A DNA stretch of 64,000 nucleotides from Acrocarpospora phusangensis (GCF_016862995.1 NZ_BOOA01000007.1:118298-182297), one strand, 5' to 3'; positions 12,997-21,867 are shown, numbered from the stretch's first letter. Made by a program: numbers and translations. The notes: generated from the letters alone by a model not told the origin.

Positions 12997-14003
12997 GGGG
13001 CGGTCCGATCGCCGGACAGGCGCCGGCCGAGCCAGAGGAGCGGCTCCACCACGTTGATCGGATGGACCTGGCCGCGGATGCGGAACTCCCGCTCGGACAC
13101 CAGCGGAGGCGCGCCCCCGAGCGACGGCGACGGCGTCGTCGGGATCATGTTCCTGACGTTGCCCTGGTCGAACCGGCCGGTGTCCCTGTTCAGGTGGAAC
13201 CCGATCGACGAGGTGACGAAGAACTTGATCCGATCCTTGTGGAAGTACTTGCTGAGGTTGTTCAGCATCAGGTCGGCGCTGCCGGTGGCGGACACCGAGC
13301 AGAGCCCCTCCAGCAGCGTCCGCGCCTCCTCGCTGCGCACCACCGGGAACCCGTGCGGGTCGTCCGGCCTGGTCGTCAGCAGTCCCAGCTGCCGCGCCGT
13401 GTCCAGCACCTGCGGCTCGTCGAACTTGGTGATGCAGATGCTGATGTAGTGGGGCAGCCGGTCCGCCGTCGCTCCCGGGCCGCCGAGGATCCGGCTCGCC
13501 AGTTTGGTCAGCGGGCCGTGCAGGTGCTCGAAGGCGTCCCCGATCTCGAACTCCCTGATCGGGTCGAACAGGAACACGATGCCTTCGCTCTGCGCCAGGT
13601 TGTCCTGGAGCTTCTTGGCGGCCTCGGGGGCGGGGGGATTCTTGTCGCCGTACCAGCCGCCGGGGACGTCGACCAGGCTGAGGCTGATCCGGAGAGCGCC
13701 CGGCCCCCGCCGGTGCCGCCACCAGGATCTGGGCTGTTGCTCGGGCCCGATGAGCGTCCAGTGGTAGGACTCCAGGGACTCGCTCGCCAAAGGGAAGGCC
13801 CTGCCGTCGGAGAGCGCGTTCGTCATCGTGATCAGATACTCCATGGACGCCTCGTCCGAGCTGGCGATCAGCCAGTCGGGGCGGCGGGCGAGGGCGATGC
13901 CCAGGGCGGCCAGCATGGTGGTCTTGCCGCTGCCGGGCGCGCCCCACATGGCGATGTTCTTGCCGGGGCGCGCGCCCGCTTGCTCAGTGCTCATGGCGCT
14001 CAT
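12993..14003 (-). CDS. P-loop GTPase (TRAFAC-like)
   Basis: A 336-residue cytoplasmic NTPase with Walker A GAPGSGKTTML near residue 22, a switch/Walker B-like segment SLVDVPGGWYGD, and a base-recognition-like ITKFDE (a TKxD-type motif, which argues for guanine specificity). The remainder is helical. It lies in a three-gene leftward unit between an unknown protein and the OpuAC-like anchored protein, matching the layout of GTPase-centred modules in actinomycetes. ATG at 14003 is preceded by GGTGAG; ATG at 13994 is an alternative. Confidence 0.7.
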   Translation of the reverse strand: MSAMSTEQAGARPGKNIAMWGAPGSGKTTMLAALGIALARRPDWLIASSDEASMEYLITMTNALSDGRAFPLASESLESYHWTLIGPEQQPRSWWRHRRGPGALRISLSLVDVPGGWYGDKNPPAPEAAKKLQDNLAQSEGIVFLFDPIREFEIGDAFEHLHGPLTKLASRILGGPGATADRLPHYISICITKFDEPQVLDTARQLGLLTTRPDDPHGFPVVRSEEARTLLEGLCSVSATGSADLMLNNLSKYFHKDRIKFFVTSSIGFHLNRDTGRFDQGNVRNMIPTTPSPSLGGAPPLVSEREFRIRGQVHPINVVEPLLWLGRRLSGDRTAP

Positions 14004-14045
14004 CGCAGAGTCTCACCAGGTCTCATTCGTCGGGGCTCGGCTTCG

Positions 14046-15542
14046 TCAGGGCTCGTCGAGCAGGGGGAAGGGAACCGGCGTCGGCGGTGCCGAGGTGAGG
14101 CCGAGCGCGGGCCCGAGACCGCGCACGTCCACCTCGCTCGTCTGTGCCAGCAGATCCCGGCCGAGCAGAGCCCACGCCCCCGAGGCCGGCTCCGGGGGCG
14201 CGTCGCAGATCGCCGCGAACGCGAGCCCGAACTTCTGCGTCAGGTACCGGACGAGGCCGGCCCAGTCGTGGTGGCGCGGGCAGGGCAGCAGCCGCGACGG
14301 ATCGTCTTCGGGCGGATGGGGCGGCCGGGCGCCCACCGTGAGCAGCACGGTCCTGGCCGCTCGCGGCCCCGGCCCGGCCTCGCGGAGCAGGCCCGTCACG
14401 GTCGCCAGCATGTCCTCCAGCTGGGCCGCGTCCGGATGGTACGGGTAGCCGGGTTTCGGCACTCCCCGTCGCGCCAGCCGGTCCACCCCGGCCGCGACCT
14501 CGGCGGGGGAGGCCGCCCAGGCGAGGACCTCGACCGGCCTGTCCGGGGTCCGCCAGTCGTAGGAGTGCGGGCCGTAGGCGATCAGGGACGCCTGGAGGTC
14601 GCCGGAGCCGCCCGCCACCGTGACGATCTGGCTGATCCGGCTGAGCCGCTCGGCCACCTCCGCGGCGGTGCCGTAGACCTCGACCGCGCAGATCAGGTGC
14701 GCCGAGTCCACCCGCCCCGGGAGTTCGGGCGGCACCATGGCGACCAGCTCGCCCCAGCCGGCCTCGGCCGGGACGAACCCCTCCGGATCGACGAAACGCA
14801 CCAGCCCCGGACGTTCCAGCCGGGCGGTCAGGGTGTGCTTCCCGGGCCCGAGCCGCGCGGCGTACTGCACCACGAGCCGGGGTACGCCGCCGTCCCAGGT
14901 GACCACGGCGAACACGGTGCCCATACCGCCGTCGGGCCCGCACCGTACGCTCACCTGGGCGGAGGACCCCCGCTTCGCCCCGCTGCCGAACAGCCGCAGC
15001 CCGCCCAGCCTGAGCCGCCCGGTGTCAGGCGCGGGCCTGAGCACCACCAGGTCGTACGGCTGGCAGAGCGGGTCGTTGGCGATCGCCTCCGTGATCAGCG
15101 AGCCGATCGGCGTACCGGACCGGAAGACGGGCGCGTCGGGACGGGCGGCGCGCAGCCAGCCGCGCACCCGGTCCGCCCGCGAGTCGTCCCCGTCCGGCGC
15201 GAACACGAGGATGACCGGGCCCGCGGCCGGCAGGCCGGCGACGCCGAGGAGCTCACGTTCCGCGTCCGTGGTGCCGGGCAGGTCGCCCTCGGTCCCCACC
15301 AGCAGGTCCGCCCACGCCACCGGGCGGCGGCGGTATCCGCACGGGGTGCCGCTCTCGTCGCGGCGCACGTGGCAGCGGACGACCCCGTCGGCGCCCGCCG
15401 CCACCACGACGAGGCGATCCGTCCCGGACAGGGCCGCGATCGCCTGGGCGAGGGCGACCCGGAGGGGACCGCTGTCGGTCTCGGGCACGATCGCCTCCAA
15501 AAATTCCTTAAACGCGAAATTTGTCTTTTGGGCAGCATTCAT
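14046..15542 (-). CDS. GTPase-module protein of unknown function
   Basis: 498 residues, no signal peptide or membrane helix. The first 20 residues are encoded by unusually AT-rich DNA for this genome. The middle is beta-rich. The C-terminal third has LLTVGARPPHPP and LLPCPRHHDW, which recall the vWA-like components of GTPase-associated systems; that link is from memory and uncertain. It is the first gene of the leftward unit, 42 bp before the GTPase. Start is ATG at 15542 or GTG at 15548; a 14-bp perfect palindrome covers both. Confidence 0.55.
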   Translation of the reverse strand: MNAAQKTNFAFKEFLEAIVPETDSGPLRVALAQAIAALSGTDRLVVVAAGADGVVRCHVRRDESGTPCGYRRRPVAWADLLVGTEGDLPGTTDAERELLGVAGLPAAGPVILVFAPDGDDSRADRVRGWLRAARPDAPVFRSGTPIGSLITEAIANDPLCQPYDLVVLRPAPDTGRLRLGGLRLFGSGAKRGSSAQVSVRCGPDGGMGTVFAVVTWDGGVPRLVVQYAARLGPGKHTLTARLERPGLVRFVDPEGFVPAEAGWGELVAMVPPELPGRVDSAHLICAVEVYGTAAEVAERLSRISQIVTVAGGSGDLQASLIAYGPHSYDWRTPDRPVEVLAWAASPAEVAAGVDRLARRGVPKPGYPYHPDAAQLEDMLATVTGLLREAGPGPRAARTVLLTVGARPPHPPEDDPSRLLPCPRHHDWAGLVRYLTQKFGLAFAAICDAPPEPASGAWALLGRDLLAQTSEVDVRGLGPALGLTSAPPTPVPFPLLDEP

Positions 15543-15555
15543 CGCCACGTGGCGA
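15542..15555. promoter_or_regulatory. Perfect 14-bp palindrome TCGCCACGTGGCGA at gene start
   Basis: The sequence is fully self-complementary with a central CACGTG. It overlaps the start codon of the leftward three-gene unit and faces the divergent DUF4407-kinase unit. That position suits an operator controlling one or both units. No cognate regulator is identifiable. Confidence 0.45.
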
Positions 15556-15782
15556 GATATGTGCCAGTGGAACCCCCGATGTGCTGAGACGCGCGGCCCC
15601 GAAGGGCGGTTTACACACTCCCCGTCTTTTGAATTGGTTGACTCGCCGTCGATTTCTCCGTGAAATCTACCTGTATGTGCTGAAAGTCTAAGACGAGAAC
15701 TAGGATAACGGGAGTTAGGGTGAGTCGCGATGTTTCATGGCACTCGTGAAGCTGGAACTCCATTCCATCTATGGAGCGTGAT

Positions 15783-17153
15783 ATGAGGCGTTTTCTCCAG
15801 ATTCTTTCTGGGGCACATCCCGAGGTGCTCGAACGCTGCGAAACCGACCGCAGGAAATTCCAGGGCATCGGCGGCGCGGTTCTCACCACCGGCGTGCTGG
15901 CCGCCGTGTCGATGACGTTCGCCCTGCACAGCATGCTCGGCGTGCCCCTGGCCGTCGCCGTCCCGGCCAGTCTGGCCTGGGGACTGGCCATCCTGAGCCT
16001 GGACCGATGGCTCGTCGGCTCGATGCAGGCGGGCGAGCCCCGGCGCTGGCTGATCGCGATGCCGCGCATCCTGATGGCCGTCCTGCTCGGCTTCGCCATC
16101 TCCACCCCGCTGGTCCTGCAGATCTTCAAACCGGAAATAGACGCGCAGACCAGTCAGATAAAACAGCGCCACGCCGACGAGTTCGCCGCCCGGCAGCAGG
16201 CCGGCGCGAGCGGCGCGGACATCGAAAAACTCCGCGCCGAAGTCACCTCCCTGGAGAAGGTGGTCTCATCCGGCGGCGACGATCCGCTCGACCCCGCCAG
16301 GGACCCGCGAATCAGCGCCCTGACCGCCGAACGTGACGCCGAGCAGGTACAGGCCGACAAGAGCTATAAGGAATGGCGCTGCCAGCTGTACGGCGGCGAA
16401 GGCTGCCCCAAGAAAGGCAACGGCCCGCTCGCCCAGGGCAGTGAGGCCGCCTACACCAAGTCGAAAGACCGCGTCGACGAACTCAACCGCCAGATCGAGA
16501 AGCGGAAGAAGCAGCTCTCCGACGCGAGCAGCGGCGCCAAGGCGACCCGGCTGGCCATCGCGAAGCAGGCGCTGCCGCAGGCGCGGGACCGCCTGAGCAC
16601 CGCCGTCGACCAGCAGCGCAGGCTCCAGGACGCGTTCGCCGAGGAGAACCTGCGATCCAGCGGCCTGCTGCTGCGGCTCCAGGCGCTCGACGAGGTCGCC
16701 GACCGCGACGTCACGCTCCGCGTCGCGCACGTGCTGCTGATGCTGCTGTTCCTGCTCATCGAGTGCCTGCCGGTGGCGGTCAAGCTGATGCAGCGTCCCG
16801 GCAACTACGAGCGGCTCTACCCGCTCGTCATGGACCACGAGTTCCGCCAGGCCAGGACCGATCTGGTCACGCCGGGCCAGACGGGCGACGGGACGACGGG
16901 AATCCAGCGGATCTGGGCCCGCCAGGAACGGCCGGCCCGCGTCACGCCCGTCCCGGTCGCCGTGCCCGCGCAGGCACCGGCCGCCGGCACGATGCCGTAC
17001 CCGCCCGGCGACCCCGAAGGCTCGTACGGCACCCTGGCCGACGACGCCCTGCGTGACATGCCGGACGGCCAGACCACCACCTGGGTGGCCCGCCCGGAGG
17101 ACCCGGCCGACGGCCGCGTCGGGGAGTTCGAGCTGCTGGCCGATGAGAACTGA
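15783..17153 (+). CDS. DUF4407 membrane protein with long coiled coil
   Basis: 456 residues with two or three membrane helices near the N-terminus (about residues 25-110), a charged coiled-coil region of about 170 residues containing a Cys pair (WRCQLYGGEGCPKK), a further helix (HVLLMLLFLLIECLPVAV), then a proline-rich cytoplasmic tail. This is the DUF4407 arrangement; the function is unknown. GGAG lies 6 bp before ATG 15783, favouring it over ATG 15771. Its last codons overlap the kinase gene by 11 bp, suggesting a membrane partner or substrate of the kinase. Confidence 0.75.
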   Translation: MRRFLQILSGAHPEVLERCETDRRKFQGIGGAVLTTGVLAAVSMTFALHSMLGVPLAVAVPASLAWGLAILSLDRWLVGSMQAGEPRRWLIAMPRILMAVLLGFAISTPLVLQIFKPEIDAQTSQIKQRHADEFAARQQAGASGADIEKLRAEVTSLEKVVSSGGDDPLDPARDPRISALTAERDAEQVQADKSYKEWRCQLYGGEGCPKKGNGPLAQGSEAAYTKSKDRVDELNRQIEKRKKQLSDASSGAKATRLAIAKQALPQARDRLSTAVDQQRRLQDAFAEENLRSSGLLLRLQALDEVADRDVTLRVAHVLLMLLFLLIECLPVAVKLMQRPGNYERLYPLVMDHEFRQARTDLVTPGQTGDGTTGIQRIWARQERPARVTPVPVAVPAQAPAAGTMPYPPGDPEGSYGTLADDALRDMPDGQTTTWVARPEDPADGRVGEFELLADEN

Positions 17154-18648
17154 GCCCGCCGCCCGCCTGGTCAAGGGCAGATACCGGGTGGGGCGCCTGC
17201 TCGGGGCGGGCGGGATGGGCTCGGTGTGGCTGGCCTTCGACGAGCTGCTCGGCCGCGAGGTCGCGCTGAAAGAGATCGTGCTCGGAGAGCAGCCGGGGCA
17301 TCCGGCCGAGCTGCGGCGGCAGGCCCTGGACGAGGCTCGCGCCTTGGCCCGGGTCGACCACGCCTCGATCGTGGAGATCTTCGACATCTTCCTCGACGGC
17401 GGCACGCCCTGGATCGTGATGCGCCACATCCAGGGCCGCACGCTGTCCCGCGAGATCGCGGCGACCCGGCTCGGCGAGCGCAGGGTCGCCGAGATCGGGG
17501 GAGCCGTGCTGGCCGCGCTGCGCGCCGTGCACGCGGCGGGGGTGGTGCACTGCGACGTGAAGCCCGCCAACATCGTGATCGACAACCAGGGCGGGGTGTT
17601 CCTGGTCGATTTCGGCATCGCGTACCTGGGCGGGCGGAACGGCCGCACCGGTGTGCTGGGCACGCTGGAGTACATGGCGCCGGAACGCCTCCGGGGCGGC
17701 GACTTCCACGCGCCCGCCGACCTGTGGTCGCTCGGCGTCACCCTCTTCCAGGCGCTGGAGGGCTATCCGCCGTTCCGCCGGGACACCCAGGAGGCGACCA
17801 GGAACGCGATCCTCACCGAGGATCCGCCCCCACCCGCCTGGCCGGGACCCCTCGCCGCCGCCATCACCCGTCTCCTGTACCGGAATCCCGCATCGCGGAT
17901 GGGCGCGGCCGAACTCGCGGGCATCCTCACCTCAATCGCCCGAAGCCCGGCCACCCTCAACACCCCGGATCACGGCCACATCCCGGATCACGGTCGCCCC
18001 CATATGCCCGGCCCGGCCCGCCCCCATGTCGCCGGCCACGGTCGCGCTGCCATGCCAGGCCCGGCGGGCTTCGACATGCCGGGTCAGGCCGGAGCTCATC
18101 TCCAGGGCCATGGCCATCCCCGCATTCCGGGTCCGGTTCGCGGCGGAACTCCGACGCCCCTCCCGGCTCCCGGGGCCGAGCCGGGTGAGCCCGGCAGGCG
18201 GCTCGCGGCGACGCTCCTCGCGGCCGACCCGAAAACGGCCGGTTCCCTCCTGGACGGCATGGCGGGACAGCCGTCCGCGGTCGAAGCCGTACGCGTCCTG
18301 ATGGCGACCCAGAGCGCCGCCGCGGCGAAGATGGTCGGCTACATGACCCCGGCCCGCGCGGCCGCCCTGCTCGCGGCCATGCCGTTCGGCGAGGCCGCCC
18401 ACCTGCACGCCCGTACGGAGACGCAGACGGCCGCCGGGCTGCTCACCGCCCTGGGGACCACGCCCACCGCGCTCCGCCTGGTGGAGGCGATGACCGTCTC
18501 CCGCGCCCGGGACGTCTTCGACTACGTCCGCCCGGCCGTCGTCGCCGCGCTGCTGGCCGCCTCCACCGACGGCCGGCGGGACCGCCTCCTCGACGCGCTC
18601 AGGAAGCCGCTCGGCGACCAGGTCCGCCGCCTGCTCGGGCAGAATTGA
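17143..18648 (+). CDS. Ser/Thr protein kinase with His-rich linker and MgtE_N-like repeats
   Basis: 501 residues. The kinase domain (about 10-265) shows the glycine loop LGAGGMGSVW, the ATP lysine in VALKEI, catalytic HCDVKPAN, DFG in LVDFGIAY, and the APE-like MAPERL. The HRD arginine is replaced by Cys, so activation-loop dependence may be relaxed. There is no transmembrane helix. A linker rich in Gly, Pro and His (repeats of GHG, DHG, MPGP) leads to helical repeats such as MTPARAAALLAAMP that resemble the Mg-binding MgtE N-domain. It overlaps the DUF4407 gene. Confidence 0.85.
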   Translation: MRTEPAARLVKGRYRVGRLLGAGGMGSVWLAFDELLGREVALKEIVLGEQPGHPAELRRQALDEARALARVDHASIVEIFDIFLDGGTPWIVMRHIQGRTLSREIAATRLGERRVAEIGGAVLAALRAVHAAGVVHCDVKPANIVIDNQGGVFLVDFGIAYLGGRNGRTGVLGTLEYMAPERLRGGDFHAPADLWSLGVTLFQALEGYPPFRRDTQEATRNAILTEDPPPPAWPGPLAAAITRLLYRNPASRMGAAELAGILTSIARSPATLNTPDHGHIPDHGRPHMPGPARPHVAGHGRAAMPGPAGFDMPGQAGAHLQGHGHPRIPGPVRGGTPTPLPAPGAEPGEPGRRLAATLLAADPKTAGSLLDGMAGQPSAVEAVRVLMATQSAAAAKMVGYMTPARAAALLAAMPFGEAAHLHARTETQTAAGLLTALGTTPTALRLVEAMTVSRARDVFDYVRPAVVAALLAASTDGRRDRLLDALRKPLGDQVRRLLGQN

Positions 18649-18806
18649 TCTTTATCGGGCTTTCCGATTCCGCGGCTCCGCCGGGCTCGGTGCGCAGGTC
18701 ACCGATGGCGCCGGTCATGGGCTATCGTCGCGGATTGAACAGTGAGAGGAGACGACTCGGTGGTGCAGGTGACGCGCTCGCGCGATGACCAGAGGGTGAG
18801 CGGCAC

Positions 18807-20225
18807 GTGAGTCCTGAGGGGAAGCCGATGCGGCTCTGGGGCGGCAGGTTCGAAGGCGGCCCGGCGGACGCGCTCGCCCGGCTGTCGGTGAGCGTGCATT
18901 TCGACTGGCGGCTGGTGCCGTACGATCTGCTCGCCTCGCGGGCGCACGCCCGGGTGCTCAACCGGGCCGGGCTGCTGTCCGACGACGAGCTGGCCCGCAT
19001 GCTGGCGGCCATCGACGACCTGGAGGAGGCCTGCAGGTCGGGCGCCTTCCGTCCGACGGTGGCCGACGAGGACGTGCACACCGCGCTGGAGCGCGGCCTG
19101 CTGGAGCGGCTCGGCACGCTCGGCGGCAAGCTGCGGGCCGGGCGGTCCAGGAACGACCAGATCGCCACCGACCTGCGGCTCTACCTGCGTGACCACGTGC
19201 GCACGATCGTGTCCCGGCTGGTGGAGCTGGAGACGGCGCTGATGAGCCAGGCCGAGCAGCACGCCGACACGGCCGCGCCGGGCATGACGCACCTGCAGCA
19301 CGCCCAGCCGGTCTCGTTCGGCCACCAGCTGCTCGCGCACGTGCACCCGCTGACCCGCGACATCGAGCGGCTGCGGGACTGGGACCGCCGGGCCGCCGTC
19401 TCGCCGCTCGGGTCCGGCGCGCTGGCGGGCTCCTCGCTGCCGCTCGACCCGCAGGCGGTCGCCGCCGAGCTCGGCTTCGACGCCGCCGCGCCCAACTCCA
19501 TGGACGCGGTCGCCGACCGGGACTTCGCGGCCGAGTTCCTCTTCTGCGCGGCCATGATCGGGATCCACCTGTCCCGGCTGGGCGAGGAGATCGTCCTGTG
19601 GGCGTCGCAGGAGTTCCGCTGGATCGAGATGGACGACGCCTACTCGACCGGCTCCTCGATCATGCCGCAGAAGAAGAACCCGGACGTGGCCGAGCTGGCG
19701 CGCGGCAAGTCGGGCCGCCTCATCGGGTCGCTGATGTCGCTGCTGACGACGTTGAAGGGCCTGCCCCTCACGTACAACCGGGATCTGCAGGAGGACAAGG
19801 AGCCGGTGTTCGACGCGGTCGACACGCTGCTGCTGGTGCTCCCGGCGGTATCGGGGCTGGTCTCCACGATGCGGGTGAACACGGCCAAGCTGGAGAGCTC
19901 GGCGTCGGACGGGTTCGCGCTCGCCACCGACCTGGCCGAACTGCTGGTCCGCAAGGGCGTCGTGTTCCGGGAGGCGCACGAGGCGGTCGGGCACCTGGTC
20001 GTCTGGTGCCAGGTCAACGACAAGGAGTTCGGCGACCTGACCGACGAGGAGCTGGCGAAGATCTCGCCGCACTTCGGCGGCGACGTCCGGGATGTGCTGA
20101 GCGTGCCGGGCGCGCTGGCGTCCCGGAAGGCGTACGGCGGGACCGCGCCCGACCGGGTCCGCGACCAGCTGGCCGCGCTCCGCGAGGCCGTGGACGCGCA
20201 GGCGGCATGGGCGACGGGAGCCTGA
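18807..20225 (+). CDS. argH: Argininosuccinate lyase
   Basis: ArgH splits argininosuccinate to arginine and fumarate, the last pathway step. 472 residues, with RLWGGRF at the N-terminus, the RSRNDQ motif, and the fumarase-superfamily signature [11 protein letters not shown]. Start GTG 18807 gives the usual leader; ATG 18828 (preceded by GAGGGGAAG) is an alternative. It is detached from the argC-G operon by about 8 kb and must have its own promoter in 18649-18806. It overlaps the next gene by 19 bp. Confidence 0.95.
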   Translation: MSPEGKPMRLWGGRFEGGPADALARLSVSVHFDWRLVPYDLLASRAHARVLNRAGLLSDDELARMLAAIDDLEEACRSGAFRPTVADEDVHTALERGLLERLGTLGGKLRAGRSRNDQIATDLRLYLRDHVRTIVSRLVELETALMSQAEQHADTAAPGMTHLQHAQPVSFGHQLLAHVHPLTRDIERLRDWDRRAAVSPLGSGALAGSSLPLDPQAVAAELGFDAAAPNSMDAVADRDFAAEFLFCAAMIGIHLSRLGEEIVLWASQEFRWIEMDDAYSTGSSIMPQKKNPDVAELARGKSGRLIGSLMSLLTTLKGLPLTYNRDLQEDKEPVFDAVDTLLLVLPAVSGLVSTMRVNTAKLESSASDGFALATDLAELLVRKGVVFREAHEAVGHLVVWCQVNDKEFGDLTDEELAKISPHFGGDVRDVLSVPGALASRKAYGGTAPDRVRDQLAALREAVDAQAAWATGA

Positions 20226-20827
20226 CCCCGCTGGGGCGGGATTTCTTCGACCGGCCCGCGCACGAGGTGGCCCCCGACCTGCTCGGGCGGATCCTCTCGC
20301 ACGGGCCGGTGTCCGTCCGCCTCACCGAGACCGAGGCGTACGGCCTGCCGGGCGAGGACCCGGCCTCCCACACCTTCCGCGGCCTGACCCCCCGCAACTC
20401 GGTCATGTTCGGCCCACCCGGCCACCTCTACGTGTACTTCACGTACGGCATGCACTTCTGCGCCAACCTGGTCTGCCTGCGGCCCGGCCTCGGATCCGGC
20501 GTGCTCCTGCGCGCCGGGGAGATCGTCACCGGCGAGACCATGGTCCGGTCCCGCCGCGAGAACGCACGCCCCCTGGTCTTCCGTGATCTGGCCAGAGGGC
20601 CGGCCCGGCTGGCGGTGGCGCTCGGGCTGGGCCGCGAGCACAACGGCCTCGACTGCTGCTCGGGCGACGGGATCGTCAGGATCCTCGAAGGAGAGCCCGC
20701 CACGGGCGTCAAATCGGGCCCCCGCACCGGGGTCTCGACCGGAGCCGAGACCCCGTGGCGTTTCTGGATCGACGGGGACAGGACGGTTTCGCCCTACAAG
20801 CCGCACGTACGGCGGATCAGGACCTAG
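20207..20827 (+). CDS. 3-methyladenine DNA glycosylase (AAG/Mpg family)
   Basis: A 206-residue base-excision enzyme that removes alkylated purines. The catalytic-glutamate motif RLTETEAYG is followed by DPASHTFRG, then [21 protein letters not shown], the family hallmark, and a C-terminal PWRFWIDGD segment. The ATG lies inside the end of argH, so the pair is probably co-transcribed, a common arrangement in actinomycetes. It is the last intact chromosomal gene before the prophage. Confidence 0.9.
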   Translation: MGDGSLTPLGRDFFDRPAHEVAPDLLGRILSHGPVSVRLTETEAYGLPGEDPASHTFRGLTPRNSVMFGPPGHLYVYFTYGMHFCANLVCLRPGLGSGVLLRAGEIVTGETMVRSRRENARPLVFRDLARGPARLAVALGLGREHNGLDCCSGDGIVRILEGEPATGVKSGPRTGVSTGAETPWRFWIDGDRTVSPYKPHVRRIRT

Positions 20828-20866
20828 TCGGCCCAGGTCCGGGGAGCGTACGGACCCGGACCGGGG

Positions 20867-20960
20867 TCAGCGGACGTACACGTTGGGCTTGGCGGGCGTG
20901 GCCATGCCGTCCCCGATGAAGAAGCTCGGGTGCGGCGGCTGGTTGTAGGCGGTGTTCTGC
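20867..20960 (-). pseudogene. Displaced host 3' end of the PL11 lyase gene (attL)
   Basis: These 94 bp encode, leftward, the last 30 residues of the rhamnogalacturonan lyase and its stop codon, matching the C-terminus of the intact gene at 58970-59063. 82 of 94 bases agree; most differences are synonymous and only three residues differ (Phe/Tyr, Ala/Thr, Lys/Arg). The similarity ends abruptly at 20960 where prophage DNA begins. This is the original host 3' end, left behind when the phage replaced it with its own copy. Confidence 0.92.
20931..20960. repeat. attL core (30 bp)
   Basis: Starts TGCGGCGGCTGG and ends GGCGGTGTTCTGC. It is identical to 59034-59063, encodes on the minus strand the lyase C-terminal motif QNTAYNQPPH, and marks the left prophage boundary. 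Confidence 0.92.
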
Positions 20961-21022
20961 TTACCCCGGTTTGCTGACCTGGACCAGGTCCCCGTGCAGC
21001 CCTTCTGAGCTGGTAAAACACC

Positions 21023-21079
21023 GGTGGACGTTGGTGGCCGTCGGTGGCGTCCGGTGGCTGTCGGACGGCCCACCGACGG
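21023..21079. repeat. Four tandem 10-bp GGTGG repeats next to attL
   Basis: GGTGGACGTT, GGTGGCCGTC, GGTGGCGTCC and GGTGGCTGTC follow each other without a gap at 21023-21062, and CCACCGACGG at 21070-21079 is an inverted copy. The 10-bp period puts each copy on the same DNA face. The site 60-120 bp from the attL core suggests arm-type integrase or excisionase binding sites. 20961-21108 contains no gene. Confidence 0.6.
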
Positions 21080-21108
21080 CCCGGGGGAGTAGGCGACGGC
21101 CCGGCGTG

Positions 21109-21375
21109 TTACTCGTTCGCCTTCTTCCCGGGCGGACGCCCGCCCTTCCGGGAGCGCCGCTCACGCAGCTCCCGCTCCCCGGCCTCAAGGTCGGCGAGAT
21201 CCTTTTCATCTCCGTGGTCACGGATGTCCGCACGCACGTGATCGAGCAGCCGGGCGGTCCGGTTGCCGCCCATGCGTTCGGTTACGCGCCCGAACGCATC
21301 CCACATCGGCCGGGGGATCCGGAACCGGGTGTGGTGCGTGTGGCCGGCGCTCTCGTCGTCAGGCTCGGTCGGCAT
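21109..21375 (-). CDS. Ribbon-helix-helix-like small protein
   Basis: 88 residues; ATG at 21375 has the strong site GGAAGAAG. After an acidic His-containing N-terminus (GHTHHTRFRIP), the segment RIPRPMWDAFGRV followed by a helix (NRTARLLDHVRADI) resembles an RHH DNA-binding fold. The tail is Lys/Arg/Gly rich. It faces the divergent HTH-SWIM gene across a palindromic operator, so it may be a copy-control or lysogeny regulator. Confidence 0.6.
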   Translation of the reverse strand: MPTEPDDESAGHTHHTRFRIPRPMWDAFGRVTERMGGNRTARLLDHVRADIRDHGDEKDLADLEAGERELRERRSRKGGRPPGKKANE

Positions 21376-21420
21376 CTTCTTCCTTTCGTGTTCCCACGGG
21401 GATTCTCGCACGCTTTATTG

Positions 21421-21456
21421 TGTGGGACCACGGTTGTCTGTTACTGTGGTCCCACA
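21421..21456. promoter_or_regulatory. Operator with GTGGGACCAC palindrome arms in divergent promoter
   Basis: TGTGGGACCAC (21421-21431) and GTGGTCCCACA (21446-21456) form a perfect 11-bp inverted repeat. Further GTGGGA copies lie at 21392-21397 (reverse) and 21466-21472. They occupy the 111-bp gap between two divergent DNA-binding-protein genes, so one of them is the likely ligand. Confidence 0.6.
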
Positions 21457-21486
21457 CAGTTAATCGTGGGACTTGAGGGAGCAAAG

Positions 21487-21867
21487 ATGTCCGCCAGCAC
21501 CGAGATCCAGGTCACCACCCGCGAGGCCGCGACCGCCCTGGGCGTCTCGGTGCGGACCATCCAGCGCCACGCCAAACAGGGCAAGCTCAACGCCGCCAAG
21601 GCCAACGGTCGCTGGGTCATCACCCTCACGATCGCCGACGAGTACAAGCCCGCCCAGGTCGCGAAGGCGCTGGAGCTCGTCGAGCAGGCCGCGATCATCC
21701 CCACCAGCTCCAACGGCGCGTTCGCCGCGATCGGCAGCGACGGGGAGACCTGGTACCCGGTCACCGTCCACACCTGTGGCTGCAAGGCCGGGCTCAGCGG
21801 CCGCAACTGCTACCACCGCCTCGCCGCCCACCTCAAGACCCGAGCCACCTACGGGAGCGCAGCGTGA
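21487..21867 (+). CDS. HTH protein fused to a SWIM-type zinc finger
   Basis: 126 residues. The first 45 residues form an excisionase/MerR-like helix-turn-helix (TTREAATALGVSVRTIQRHA, then basic KANGRWVI). The C-terminal part carries CGC-x8-CYH (HTCGCKAGLSGRNCYHRLA), fitting the CxCxnCxH pattern of SWIM zinc fingers. GAGGGAG precedes the ATG. It could be the excision factor or an early activator. Its stop overlaps the next start in GTGA. Confidence 0.65.
   Translation: MSASTEIQVTTREAATALGVSVRTIQRHAKQGKLNAAKANGRWVITLTIADEYKPAQVAKALELVEQAAIIPTSSNGAFAAIGSDGETWYPVTVHTCGCKAGLSGRNCYHRLAAHLKTRATYGSAA

Noticed and set aside
10891..13947. Single 1018-codon protein joining the GTPase region and the OpuAC-like protein
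   Set aside because: The first 317 codons are the other-frame shadow of the GTPase gene; a proper ATG overlapping the GTPase stop exists at 12996.
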